Assembly: GCA_002071385.1 (NCBI GenBank) | Contig: MWFB01000001.1 | Location: forward strand, 99,642 to 163,641 | Length of the DNA: 64,000 nucleotides | DNA from: Bacteroidetes bacterium ADurb.Bin013 | GTDB lineage: Bacteria > Bacteroidota > Bacteroidia > Bacteroidales > UBA932 | Direction of reading: 5' to 3' | Part shown: in pieces, positions 25,867-35,093 of the stretch | How positions within the stretch are numbered: the stretch's first letter is position 1 | Layout of the letters: every line of letters starts with the position of its first letter | Made by a program: the position numbers and the translations under genes | Notes under the pieces: generated by a model | The model's database searches: none | Told to the model about the DNA's origin: nothing | Seen by the model: the letters and a program-made list of their open reading frames with translations, nothing else

Positions 25867-26961
25867 ATGAAAATTGCCATCGGTCTTTCAGGCGGGGTTG
25901 ACTCCTCGGTTGCCGCCCTTCTCCTCAGGCGGCAGGGTCACGATATATTCGGACTCTTCATGCGCAACTGGGACGATACCACAGGGACGCTGCAAGGTCA
26001 CTGTACCTGGGAAGAAGACCTGGACTTGGCAAAAATGGTGGCACGTAAACTGGATATCCCCTTTTTCTTCACAGACTTGAGCGAAGCGTACCGTTCACGG
26101 GTTGCAGAATACATGTTCCGGGAATATGGAAAAGGCAGGACACCCAATCCTGACATCCTGTGCAACCGCGAAATCAAGTTCGATGCCTTTCTGGATAAAG
26201 CCTTCGAATTGGGAGCCCAAAAGGTGGCGACAGGTCACTATTGCAGGATAGACAGGACAAGTGAAGGATTGTTCCGCCTGCTGCAGGGAGTTGACAAGAA
26301 CAAGGACCAGTCCTATTTCCTGTGCCAGCTGAACCAGGACCAGTTATCCAAGGCTTTGTTTCCCATAGGGGAATTAACCAAGGCACAGGTGAGGGCACTG
26401 GCCCGTGAAGCCGGCCTTCCCACATCGGAACGAAAGGATTCACAGGGGATCTGCTTTGTGGGAAAAGTGGACCTGCCCGTTTTCCTGCAACAAAAACTGG
26501 CACCCCGCACAGGTAATGTGGTAGAAATCTTCCGGGATGGCTCCTCAAAAATCATCGGCGAGCACCAGGGAGCCCATTTTTATACCATCGGACAAAGGAA
26601 AGGCCTGCATATCGGGGGACATGAAAACCCGCTGTTTGTGCTATCAACAGATACCGTGAGCAATACAGTCTATGTGGGAGAAGGTCAGAACCACCCCGGA
26701 TTGTACCACGGAAACCTTTTCATTGAGGAGAGTGACGTGCATTGGGTCAGGCCCGACCTGGCCATGGAGCAGGGACAGGAACGTGACTACAGTATCCGCA
26801 TCCGCTACCGGCAGCCCCTGCAGGATGGCACCCTGCATTGTGACGGGGGTATGCATATCCGCTTCAGGGAACCCCAACGGGGCATCACTCCGGGTCAGTT
26901 TGCCGTCTGGTACCAGGGCGAAGAACTGGCAGGCTCAGGTGTTATAGCAAGCCGTTCATGA
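25867..26961 (+). CDS. mnmA: tRNA-specific 2-thiouridylase MnmA
   Basis: 364 residues from the ATG at 25867. The frame is open another 38 codons upstream, but those bases are the SRP RNA. The PP-loop motif GLSGGVDSS (6-14) binds ATP. The catalytic Cys pair is C99 in NPDILCN and C196 in QGICFVG. Family knowledge: adds sulfur to U34 of Lys, Glu and Gln tRNAs. The 3' end overlaps the convergent S41 protease gene by 20 bp. Start-to-RNA distance is only 5 nt, so mnmA may depend on read-through of the ffs terminator. Confidence 0.94.
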   Translation: MKIAIGLSGGVDSSVAALLLRRQGHDIFGLFMRNWDDTTGTLQGHCTWEEDLDLAKMVARKLDIPFFFTDLSEAYRSRVAEYMFREYGKGRTPNPDILCNREIKFDAFLDKAFELGAQKVATGHYCRIDRTSEGLFRLLQGVDKNKDQSYFLCQLNQDQLSKALFPIGELTKAQVRALAREAGLPTSERKDSQGICFVGKVDLPVFLQQKLAPRTGNVVEIFRDGSSKIIGEHQGAHFYTIGQRKGLHIGGHENPLFVLSTDTVSNTVYVGEGQNHPGLYHGNLFIEESDVHWVRPDLAMEQGQERDYSIRIRYRQPLQDGTLHCDGGMHIRFREPQRGITPGQFAVWYQGEELAGSGVIASRS

Positions 26962-28534
26962 CTTCCAGCGCTTTTCTGTACTCCGGCAGGACGGGGTTTA
27001 TCACCCGGTAAAAACACGCTGTTCCAAAGAGTCTGGATGCTATGAGGGCTTTTATCTGCATCCTTATATGATTTTCAGAAAGGGCAAGGTCTCCTTCTCC
27101 CGGAACAATGCCAAAAGTGGCGGCATATGCTGTCAGACCTTCAAACGGCATGTCTTCCAGGGAGACCTGGCGGTCAAAGGCTTCAAATGTAAGGTATTGT
27201 TTCGCCAGCTTCTCTCTTTCCCTGTCCAGGTAATCGTTCACATAGGCATTGACAATGCCCCTTCTTGCCAGTTGAATGAAAAAACCGGAGTAATAGCTTG
27301 TATCGGCCGGAACAAAAACATCGGGCATGATACCGCCACCGCCATACACAATCCGGTTCTTCTTTAACGTTCTGAAAGCCAGTGAATCGGGTATCTGCAC
27401 ACTATCCTGGCTGAAAGATTCCCCCCTTTCGTACCGTTCCAGGAAATCCCTGTAATATCTTTCCTGTTCACCCATTACGTAAGGAGTCTGGATCACCCTC
27501 CCGCATGGAGTATGGTAACGTGCAACGGTCAGGCGCAGCTCCGATCCGTCATTCATGGGAAAAAGCTGTTGCACCAGGCCTTTACCGAAAGAGCGGCGGC
27601 CCACTATGATTCCCCTGTCCCAGTCCTGGATGGCCCCGGCAACAATTTCACTAGCCGATGCCGACCTTTCATCCATGATCACCACAACAGGCGTATTGAT
27701 AAAGAATCCCATCCCGGAAGCCTGCACATCCCGCCTTTGCATCTTCGCTCCTTCGGTATAAAGGATCAGCTCGCCCTTGGACAGGAATTGTTCCGCCATG
27801 AAAAGGGCTGCCCCCAGGTAGCCCCCGCCGTTCCCCTGCAGGTCCAGAATCAGTCCCTGCGGCATTTTATCCAGGTCTTTGAAAGCATCAATGAACTCAT
27901 CTTGCGTTGTCAGGGCAAACTTGTTCAACTTGACATACATCACACCCGGGGCAGCCCAATAGGCTGCATCCACGCTGTGAATGGGGATCTTGTCACGGAC
28001 CACCTCAAAATTCAAAGGTCCCGTCTCTCCCCTGCGGACCACGGTCAGGGAAACCCTGGTTCCCTTAGGGCCCCTCAGCAGGCTGAACACCTTCTGGTTG
28101 GTCAGTTCGGGAGAAGAAATCTCTTCCCCGTTCACGGCAACTATCCTGTCATCGGCGCGGATCCCTACGGCTTCGGAAGGAGCTCCCGCAACGGGTGTCA
28201 TCACCACCAGCGTATCACGGATTATTGAAAATTCAATCCCTATACCTTCAAAATTACCTTCCAGGGGTTCATTCATGGAACGGACATCTTCTTCGGGAAT
28301 ATAAGAAGAATGGGGATCCAGCTGGGCTGTCAGAGTAGTGATCATTTCATCCACGGCTCTTTTAGCATCCACTGTATCGATGTAATATTGCCTTATATAA
28401 AACAATGCCTGTCCCAGCTTGCTCACCTGCTGGTTCAGGTCGTTTGTTGTTTCCTGGGCACCCAAAGGCAGCCACAGGAACACAAAGAGTATGGTTAACA
28501 ACGTTTTGTTACCGTTAGCACTTATCCTTTTCAT
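26942..28534 (-). CDS. S41 family C-terminal processing peptidase
   Basis: 530 residues with a signal peptide (LLTILFVFLWLPLGAQ). A PDZ domain (about 85-180) recognises C-terminal tails, followed by the S41 core with the catalytic Ser in ERSASASEIVAGAIQD (about 300-315) and the catalytic Lys in RRSFGKGLVQ. A C-terminal extension (about 400-530) contains helical, charged segments and is common in Bacteroidota members. Family knowledge: periplasmic Ser/Lys protease that trims exported proteins. It is a single gene with a leaderless-type promoter and a 20-bp overlap with mnmA at its 3' end. Confidence 0.92.
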   Translation of the reverse strand: MKRISANGNKTLLTILFVFLWLPLGAQETTNDLNQQVSKLGQALFYIRQYYIDTVDAKRAVDEMITTLTAQLDPHSSYIPEEDVRSMNEPLEGNFEGIGIEFSIIRDTLVVMTPVAGAPSEAVGIRADDRIVAVNGEEISSPELTNQKVFSLLRGPKGTRVSLTVVRRGETGPLNFEVVRDKIPIHSVDAAYWAAPGVMYVKLNKFALTTQDEFIDAFKDLDKMPQGLILDLQGNGGGYLGAALFMAEQFLSKGELILYTEGAKMQRRDVQASGMGFFINTPVVVIMDERSASASEIVAGAIQDWDRGIIVGRRSFGKGLVQQLFPMNDGSELRLTVARYHTPCGRVIQTPYVMGEQERYYRDFLERYERGESFSQDSVQIPDSLAFRTLKKNRIVYGGGGIMPDVFVPADTSYYSGFFIQLARRGIVNAYVNDYLDREREKLAKQYLTFEAFDRQVSLEDMPFEGLTAYAATFGIVPGEGDLALSENHIRMQIKALIASRLFGTACFYRVINPVLPEYRKALEVMNGLL

Positions 28535-28539
28535 GATTG

Positions 28540-28547
28540 CAAATGTA
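28540..28547 (-). promoter_or_regulatory. -7 promoter box of the S41 protease gene, leaderless arrangement
   Basis: On the minus strand TACATTTG is followed by CAATC and ATG. No good -33 box is seen at the usual distance. Confidence 0.58.
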
Positions 28548-28585
28548 CAAAAATACTCCCCTTTACACCATTTTTAGAAGAAGTC

Positions 28586-28617
28586 TTGTTTTTTAGTAAA
28601 AGCTTTGACTATATTTG
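28586..28617 (+). promoter_or_regulatory. promoter of the Porin_O_P gene
   Basis: TTG at 28586-28588 and TATATTTG at 28610-28617, spacer 21 bp. The start codon is 42 nt further downstream. The box is strong but the spacing is two bases longer than usual. Confidence 0.6.
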
Positions 28618-28659
28618 TGTATACTATCGACCCATATACTAATAAAAGTAATTAATCCG

Positions 28660-29673
28660 ATGAAAAAAATTATTCTTACCATCTCATTTCTGGCTACCGT
28701 GCTTTTCAGCACAATGCAGGCTCAGGCACAGGTTTCTGATCTGGAGGAAAGGACCGGAAAACTGGAAAGTATCATAGCCAAACTTCCAAAAATGTCTGGT
28801 TTCATAAACCTGAGATATCAGTACGAAGACGGAGCCAATTCCTTTGATATCCGACGTGCAAGATTGGATTTTAAGGGAGAGCCGGCCAAATGGTTCGATT
28901 ACCGTTTGCAGTTGGACTTTGCATCATCTCCTAAGATCATAGATGCGTTTGTAAGGCTCAAGTTGCATCCCATGTTCAATGTGCAGGCAGGGCAGTTCAA
29001 AGTCGCCTTCTCCCTGGAAAATCCGTACGGCCCTCTTGACCTGGAAACCATCGAGAATTCACAGGTCGTAGGTTACCTTTCGGGATTCAATGACCTGGCG
29101 GGCAACAAGGCAACCGGGCGCGATATCGGTGTGGCGGCATATGGAGGTTTCTTCCAACAGGATGGATACAATATAGTGGATTATTTTGTAGGCCTGTACA
29201 ACGGTACCGGCATCAATGTCAAGGACAACAACAAACACAAGGATTTTGCCGGGCGCATCAACATCAATCCCATCCGCCCTGTCACCCTTTCTGCCTTCTA
29301 TTATAACGGCAAAATCGGACCCGATGGCGAACTTGCTCCCAGGACCCGTTTCGGGTTCGGTGCCCGCTATGACGATGGAAAGATCCTGTTCAGGGGTGAA
29401 TACATCAAAGGAAAGACAAACCAGAAGGACAGCGACGGTTTTTACCTGCTGGCCGGATATACCATTGCGGACAAATTCCAGCCGTTGTTCAAATACGACT
29501 ACATGCGACTGGACCTGGCCGATGAGAATTCCAGACAGATCAATTATCTGGTGGGAATCGATTACTGGCCTCACAAAATGTTCCGGCTTCAGGTCAACTA
29601 CACCTTCCGGACTTTCATTCAAAAAGAAAAAAACAGCGGGTTGCTGGGTATCATGCTAACAGCACGCTTCTGA
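28660..29673 (+). CDS. phosphate-selective porin O/P family protein
   Basis: 337 residues from the ATG at 28660, preferred over an upstream start because the signal peptide (MKKIILTISFLATVLFSTMQA...) begins here. A short coiled-coil segment (DLEERTGKLESIIAKLP) precedes the barrel, with a long series of beta strands (INLRYQYEDG, FDYRLQLDFAS, FNVQAGQFKVAF, FQPLFKYDYMRLDL) and a terminal strand ending in Phe (LGIMLTARF), the outer-membrane insertion signature. Family knowledge: Porin_O_P proteins are trimeric anion channels. It lies 17 bp before a YeiH transporter, so both may serve one anion. Confidence 0.85.
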   Translation: MKKIILTISFLATVLFSTMQAQAQVSDLEERTGKLESIIAKLPKMSGFINLRYQYEDGANSFDIRRARLDFKGEPAKWFDYRLQLDFASSPKIIDAFVRLKLHPMFNVQAGQFKVAFSLENPYGPLDLETIENSQVVGYLSGFNDLAGNKATGRDIGVAAYGGFFQQDGYNIVDYFVGLYNGTGINVKDNNKHKDFAGRININPIRPVTLSAFYYNGKIGPDGELAPRTRFGFGARYDDGKILFRGEYIKGKTNQKDSDGFYLLAGYTIADKFQPLFKYDYMRLDLADENSRQINYLVGIDYWPHKMFRLQVNYTFRTFIQKEKNSGLLGIMLTARF

Positions 29674-29690
29674 CAACGATTATTCAATAA

Positions 29691-30956
29691 ATGAATCAAC
29701 CTATCATGAAAGAAACTAAACAACCCTGGTGGAAAAAAATCCTGACTGAAGACTGGATCACCGTGATTGCAGCCACCATCATCCTGTTGCTGGCCGTGAT
29801 CGTTCCTGCCGTCATGCCCGTCATGCCAAAAAACCTCGGAACAGGCAAAGAATGGCTTGATGCAGGCTATATGTTCCTGTTCCTGCTGCTGGTAACCTAC
29901 CTTACCTCCTTCATCCTGAAAAAGCCATTGAAAGGGATTTTCCTGTCTTTTCTGGCCATATACATACTGGCCCTGTTATCCAATGTGGTGGCGGCTATAC
30001 CTGCCATTAAGGCCATTGGACTGGAGTCGGTTTTCTTTGCGGTCATCTTTGGACTCATCATCAGCAATATCTTCAATGTCCCCAAATGGCTGAAGCCTGC
30101 CATCCAGAGTGAATTCTATATCAAAATCGGGATCATCACCCTGGGTTCAACCATTTTATTCGGAGAGGTCATGAAGGCTGGAGCCTACGGACTGGTACAG
30201 GCAATACTGATTGTCCTGGTGGTCTGGAATTTCGCCTTCTGGGTAGCCCGCAAGATGAAAGTCGATGACGAGATGGCCACCATGCTGGCCAGTGGGGTGT
30301 CCATATGCGGTGTATCCGCTGCCATAGCCACCTGCGGTGTCATCAAGGGAGACAATAAGAAGCTCTCTACCGTGATCTCACTGGTGCTGGTGATAGCCAT
30401 CCCCATGATGTACCTGCTTCCCTGGCTTTCCAACCTGATTGGACTAAGCCCGCAGGTAGCGGGAGCCTGGCTTGGAGGGACCATAGACACCACTGGCGCC
30501 GTAGCTGCCGCCGGAACCATGCTGGGAGAAGAAGCGGCACAGACAGCCATCATCGTGAAATCCTCACAAAACGTATTGCTGGGAATAGCTGCCTTTCTGA
30601 TTGCCCTTTACTGGACCTACAAGGGAAAGGAAGGACAGGAAAAACCTACCGGAAAGATGATCTGGGACCGTTTCCCGAAATTTGTGCTGGGATTTATACT
30701 GGCATCCCTGATTTTCAGCATTTTTTTCAGCATAGAAGAAGCTAAAGTCGTGGGAAAGATCACCAAAGGATTCAGCAATTCCCTGTTTAGCATAGCTTTT
30801 GTGTGCATTGGTCTGGAAACAAGGTTCAAAGAAATATTCTCCAAAGAAAACCGCCGGCCACTGAATGCCTTCCTGACGGCTCAGACTTTCAATATCATTT
30901 TGACCCTGATAGTCGCTTACCTTCTCTTTGGCGTGATCCAGCCTATGTTGCAATAA
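29691..30956 (+). CDS. YeiH/YadS-type putative sulfate exporter family transporter
   Basis: 421 residues with about ten transmembrane helices (first about 19-37). The family's GVSICGVSAAIA (about 203-214) and GAWLGGTIDTTGAVAAAG (about 264-281) motifs are both present. Family knowledge: PF03601 proteins are predicted anion exporters, with sulfate or sulfite suggested. The ATG at 29691 gives MNQPIMKE; an internal ATG at 29706 is an alternative. The 3' end overlaps rnz by 14 bp. Substrate is not readable from sequence. Confidence 0.85.
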   Translation: MNQPIMKETKQPWWKKILTEDWITVIAATIILLLAVIVPAVMPVMPKNLGTGKEWLDAGYMFLFLLLVTYLTSFILKKPLKGIFLSFLAIYILALLSNVVAAIPAIKAIGLESVFFAVIFGLIISNIFNVPKWLKPAIQSEFYIKIGIITLGSTILFGEVMKAGAYGLVQAILIVLVVWNFAFWVARKMKVDDEMATMLASGVSICGVSAAIATCGVIKGDNKKLSTVISLVLVIAIPMMYLLPWLSNLIGLSPQVAGAWLGGTIDTTGAVAAAGTMLGEEAAQTAIIVKSSQNVLLGIAAFLIALYWTYKGKEGQEKPTGKMIWDRFPKFVLGFILASLIFSIFFSIEEAKVVGKITKGFSNSLFSIAFVCIGLETRFKEIFSKENRRPLNAFLTAQTFNIILTLIVAYLLFGVIQPMLQ

Positions 30957-31749
30957 GCCTGCGCGGAACGCTGAAGGTTCTGCTTTCAGTGCTTAACTCC
31001 GTATCGGGAAAAATCTCCCTGGCCTCGGCAAGATATGCCGGGGCTTCTTTATACCTGGATGAAAAATGCCCCAGCAGAAGCTTCCCCACCCCGGCATCCA
31101 GAGCAATCTGTGCTGCCTGGCGGGCTGTGCAGTGTTTGTAATTTTGGGCCGATTCCAGGTCTTTTTCCAGGAAAGTGGCCTCCAGGAAGAGCAGGTCCAC
31201 CCCTTCCACCCATCCTGCCAGTTCGGGGAACGGTGCCGTATCGGTACAATAGGCCACGGATCTGGGTTCGCTTTTGCGAACGCGCTTTTCCCTGAACAGG
31301 TAACCGAAAGTGGGCACTCCGTGGTTCAGCGGGAAAGCCGAGACAAGGGCCTCGCCGCCATCCATCACCGGAAACATCCCCGTTCCCTCAACCACTTTAT
31401 GGATGATGGGAAATGACGGGTCCTGCTTTCCGGAAAAATCAAAATAGAATTCAATGAGCTTTTCCAGGCCCCGGGGCGCATGCACATACAATGGAGCGTT
31501 CCTCTTCAGCAAATGCATGGAAGATATCATCCCCAGCAGACCAAAAACATGATCTGCATGCAAATGCGTGATAAAAACATGATCTATCGCCCCGAGCGAA
31601 ATACCAAGCTGTCCGAGGCGCAACTGCGTGCCCTCGCCGCAATCCAGTAAAAAGGACCGCCCACGTATGTTCAATACGTGAGCGGTAAAATAAGTATTCC
31701 TGGCAGGCAGTGCCGATGCACTCCCCAGGCTAGTCAGTGTCAGTGGCAT
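30943..31749 (-). CDS. rnz: ribonuclease Z
   Basis: 268 residues from the ATG at 31749; an in-frame start 15 codons further up overlaps more of rpsA and is less likely. The metallo-beta-lactamase core is intact: DCGEGTQ, then HLHADHVFGL (HxHxDH), then later His/Asp ligands (NHGVPTFG, GHFSSRY) and the tRNase-specific CTDTAPF. Family knowledge: removes 3' trailers from tRNA precursors, needed because the tRNA-Gly here encodes no CCA. It is the second gene after rpsA (20-bp overlap) and is likely translated by coupling. Confidence 0.93.
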   Translation of the reverse strand: MPLTLTSLGSASALPARNTYFTAHVLNIRGRSFLLDCGEGTQLRLGQLGISLGAIDHVFITHLHADHVFGLLGMISSMHLLKRNAPLYVHAPRGLEKLIEFYFDFSGKQDPSFPIIHKVVEGTGMFPVMDGGEALVSAFPLNHGVPTFGYLFREKRVRKSEPRSVAYCTDTAPFPELAGWVEGVDLLFLEATFLEKDLESAQNYKHCTARQAAQIALDAGVGKLLLGHFSSRYKEAPAYLAEAREIFPDTELSTESRTFSVPRRLIAT

Positions 31750-33661
31750 TCTGTTCCATCTCCGATTTAAGGGCAGCCAGTTCGGAAATGTCACCCAATG
31801 TTGTTTTTTCCAAGTTGGCTTTCAATTTTTTGACGGCTTTCTGGGTAGTTTCAGCTTCTGTTTCGGGCTTTTCCTTGACAGCAGCTGCCTTTTTGGGTTC
31901 CTGTTCCCAGGTACGGGTGTGGGATATGGTTATGCGCTTGCTGTTTTTATTGAATTCCAGCACCTTGAATGGAAGCTTTTCTTCAAGGACAACAGCTGAA
32001 CCATCTTCTTTCACCAGGTTCTTCTGTCCTACAAAACACTCAATCCCGTAAGGCAAGGTAACGGTTGCTCCCTTATCCACAAAATTGGTTACGGTACCTT
32101 CGTGGACTGAGCCATTGGTGAATACCGTTTCAAACACTTCCCAGGGATTTTCTTCCAGTTGCTTATGACCCAGGCGAAGCCTGCGGTTGTCCTGATCCAC
32201 TTCCAGAACAACTACATCCAGGGTTTCCCCTATGGAGGTGAATTCCGAAGGATGCTTTACCTTTTTGGACCATGACAGGTCGCTGATGTGAACCAAACCT
32301 TCCACCCCCTCTTCCAGTTCCACGAAGATCCCGAAATTGGTGAAATTCCTGACCATGGCGGTATGCCTGGAATCAACTGGGTATTTTTCATTGATGTAAG
32401 ACCAGGGATCGGGTTTGAGCTGTTTGATCCCCAGGGACATTTTCCGTTCTTCCTTGTCAATGGTAAGCACAACGGCATCCACCTCCTGTCCGACTTTCAG
32501 AAAGTCCTGTGCGCTGCGAAGGTGTGAAGACCAGGATATCTCGGTAACATGTATCAGGCCTTCAACTCCGGGCTGCACTTCTACAAAGGCGCCGTAATCG
32601 GCTATGACCACCACGCGGCCTTTGACGACCGTGCCCACGGTGATATTATCTCCCAGCGAATCCCAGGGATGCGGTGTAAGTTGCTTCAGGCCCAGGGCAA
32701 TACGTTTCTTGGTGTCATCAAAGTCAAGGATGACCACGTTGATCTTCTGGTCAAGCTGTACGATTTCATCGGGATGGTTGATCCTTCCCCATGAAAGGTC
32801 TGTAATGTGGATGAGGCCGTCAACGCCGCCCAGGTCAACAAACACACCGTATGAGGTGATGTTCTTGACAGTTCCTTCCAGGATCTGGCCTTTTTCCAGT
32901 TTCCCTATTATGTCGGCTTTCTGGGCTTCCAGTTCTGCCTCTATCAGGGCCTTGTGGGACACCACAACATTGCGGTATTCATGGTTGATCTTGACTATCT
33001 TGAATTCCATAGTCTTGTCCACAAACACATCGTAATCGCGTATGGGTTTCACATCTATCTGCGATCCAGGCAGGAAAGCTTCAATACCGAAAACGTCAAC
33101 TATCATACCGCCTTTTGTGCGGCATTTGATGTAACCTTTAATGATTTCATCCTTGTTGTATGCTTCGTTGATGCGGTCCCATGAACGCAGGGAACGGGCC
33201 TTTTTGTGCGAAAGGATTAATTGACCTTTCCTGTCTTCTGCGGTTTCCACATAGACATCCACTTTTTCACCCACAGCCAGTTCGGGGTTATAGCGGAACT
33301 CGTTGATGGATATCACTCCTTCGCTCTTGAAGCCAATGTTTACAATGACTTCCCTTTTGTTGAGAGCGACAACGGTGCCTTCCACTATCTCGTTTTCAAT
33401 GACCTTGTTCAGGGTCTGAACATACTGGTCTTCTATGACACTTTTCTCGGTGTCGTAGACATTTTCTTTTTCAAACGCAGCCCAGTCGAATTGTTCAACA
33501 GGAATTGATGCGTTGTTGATTGCTTTTTTCTTTAAAACGTCGACTTCGGGAGCTTCCTCCGAATAATCTTCTGCCTTTTCTTTTTCCCGGATTATGATTT
33601 CTTCAGGATCCTGAACGTCGTTCAGGTTATTCTTTGGAGACAATTCTTTTTCTTTTGCCAT
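31730..33661 (-). CDS. rpsA: 30S ribosomal protein S1
   Basis: 643 residues with six S1 OB-fold repeats (from about residue 90 to 560), the last four most canonical, for example YGVFVDLGGVDGLIHITDLSW, broken here into YGVFVDLGGVDGLI and HITDLSWGR. N-terminal about 80 residues are acidic and disordered, and the C-terminus (about 570-643) is Lys/Glu-rich with no S1 fold. Family knowledge: mRNA binding and start selection on the ribosome. Its own strong promoter is 62 nt upstream. rnz follows with a 20-bp overlap. The divergent MFS gene starts 134 bp away. Confidence 0.97.
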   Translation of the reverse strand: MAKEKELSPKNNLNDVQDPEEIIIREKEKAEDYSEEAPEVDVLKKKAINNASIPVEQFDWAAFEKENVYDTEKSVIEDQYVQTLNKVIENEIVEGTVVALNKREVIVNIGFKSEGVISINEFRYNPELAVGEKVDVYVETAEDRKGQLILSHKKARSLRSWDRINEAYNKDEIIKGYIKCRTKGGMIVDVFGIEAFLPGSQIDVKPIRDYDVFVDKTMEFKIVKINHEYRNVVVSHKALIEAELEAQKADIIGKLEKGQILEGTVKNITSYGVFVDLGGVDGLIHITDLSWGRINHPDEIVQLDQKINVVILDFDDTKKRIALGLKQLTPHPWDSLGDNITVGTVVKGRVVVIADYGAFVEVQPGVEGLIHVTEISWSSHLRSAQDFLKVGQEVDAVVLTIDKEERKMSLGIKQLKPDPWSYINEKYPVDSRHTAMVRNFTNFGIFVELEEGVEGLVHISDLSWSKKVKHPSEFTSIGETLDVVVLEVDQDNRRLRLGHKQLEENPWEVFETVFTNGSVHEGTVTNFVDKGATVTLPYGIECFVGQKNLVKEDGSAVVLEEKLPFKVLEFNKNSKRITISHTRTWEQEPKKAAAVKEKPETEAETTQKAVKKLKANLEKTTLGDISELAALKSEMEQNATDTD

Positions 33662-33722
33662 GTGAATAGTTCAATAAGAATTAGAAGGTTAGACTTTATG
33701 TATAATCCCTTTGCAGGGGCTG

Positions 33723-33753
33723 CAAAAGTAAACGTTATTTTTTAATTATCAAA
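33723..33753 (-). promoter_or_regulatory. rpsA promoter with inverted repeat at the start region
   Basis: On the minus strand TTTG (33753-33750), 19 bp, TACTTTTG (33730-33723): a perfect consensus. Adjoining it, TTTGCAG (33710-33716), GGG and CTGCAAA (33720-33726) form a 7-3-7 inverted repeat that overlaps the box and the expected start site. The 16 nt from the box onward are identical to the tig promoter. Confidence 0.85.
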
Positions 33754-33794
33754 AGAATGTAACTTTACCGGGTCAAATTTATTCATATTTTTTT

Positions 33795-35093
33795 ATGATG
33801 AAACCTGAATCCGGGATCAGATCCTTTCCACGAAATTTCTGGACAGCCATTAGCATGGAATTTTTTGAGCGCGGTGCCTATTACGGGGTGCTCTCCATAC
33901 TTTCCGTTTACCTTGTTCTTTCCCCCGATGAAGGAGGACTGGGCTTTTCCAGGGAAGCGGCCGGCGCCATCATGGGGACCATCCCTCCCCTATTGTATTT
34001 TCTTCCCCTTTTTGCAGGGGCGCTGGCAGACCGGTACGGGTTCAGGAACATACTCATGGTCGCTTTCATCTTTCTGACCACCGGATATTTTCTGACAGGA
34101 TTCATGACATCCTACGGAATGGTATTCGCTTCACTGGTTGTCATGGCCATCGGAGCAGGCTTTTTCAAACCTGTCATTTCCGGAACCATTGCCTACTCAA
34201 CCACTGAAAAGAACTCCACCCTGGGTTTTGGCATCTTTTACTGGTCCATAAACCTGGGTGCCTTCCTCTTCCCGCTCCTTTTAGTACCTGTGCTGAAAAA
34301 AGAATCCTACAGCTACGTTTTCTGGATGGCGGCTGCTGCCGGGGTTATTTTGCTACTTGTGAACATTTTTTTGTACAGGGAACCGGTCCGGGCAAGGGAG
34401 AAGGTTCCTTTTTCAAAAATATTCTCTGACATGGCATTGGTTTTCAAAGACTGGAAATTCATTGTCATGATCCTGCTCTATTCCGGTTTCTGGATCATGT
34501 ACTTTCAGATGTACGGGACAGTCCTCTGGTACGTGAATGAATACATGGACATGACCCCGGTTAATGATACAGTGAATGCCGTCATCAGCCTGGTGACACA
34601 GAAACCTTCTGCCTGGGAATTTGACGTGGAGCACGTGACCGTGCTCAATGCAGGAGTGATCATTCTGCTGCAGCTGTTCGTGTCCCGGATAGTAAGCCGC
34701 TTCAGGGCGCTTCCCACCATCATAACAGGCATCACGCTGGGAACGGCGGGTATGGCCATCCTGTCCATTTCTGCCAATGCATGGGTTTTTATCACCGGTT
34801 GCATAGTTTTCACCCTGGGAGAAATGACTGCTCATCCCAAATTCAATTCATTCGTGGGACTTATTGCCCCATCCGGGAAAAAAGCCATTTATATGGGTTA
34901 TTCTTTTTTCTGCAGTGTGATTGGGAGTTTTGTTGGAGGGTTCGTGGGAGCTCCTCTTTACAGGAAATTTGTTGACAACATGGGAAGGCCCGATTTGCTC
35001 TGGCTGATCTTTACCTGTGTAGGCCTGCTGAGTGTTGCAGGACTCATATGGTTCAATCGTTTTGTAATTAAAAAAGGAACCTTCCGGTCATGA
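33795..35093 (+). CDS. POT/PTR-type MFS transporter (proton-coupled oligopeptide family)
   Basis: 432 residues, about twelve transmembrane helices. The family motif ExxERxxYYG reads MEFFERGAYYGV (about 20-31) and FYWSINLGAF (about 148-157) is the second PTR signature. Family knowledge: proton-driven uptake of di- and tripeptides. Helices 6-8 are separated by an unusual extracytoplasmic insertion (about 250-275, DTVNAVISLVTQKPSAWEF). The gene overlaps a proline-specific aminopeptidase by 4 bp, so imported Xaa-Pro peptides could be cleaved directly. It opens with two consecutive ATGs and the promoter is not clear. Confidence 0.85.
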   Translation: MMKPESGIRSFPRNFWTAISMEFFERGAYYGVLSILSVYLVLSPDEGGLGFSREAAGAIMGTIPPLLYFLPLFAGALADRYGFRNILMVAFIFLTTGYFLTGFMTSYGMVFASLVVMAIGAGFFKPVISGTIAYSTTEKNSTLGFGIFYWSINLGAFLFPLLLVPVLKKESYSYVFWMAAAAGVILLLVNIFLYREPVRAREKVPFSKIFSDMALVFKDWKFIVMILLYSGFWIMYFQMYGTVLWYVNEYMDMTPVNDTVNAVISLVTQKPSAWEFDVEHVTVLNAGVIILLQLFVSRIVSRFRALPTIITGITLGTAGMAILSISANAWVFITGCIVFTLGEMTAHPKFNSFVGLIAPSGKKAIYMGYSFFCSVIGSFVGGFVGAPLYRKFVDNMGRPDLLWLIFTCVGLLSVAGLIWFNRFVIKKGTFRS

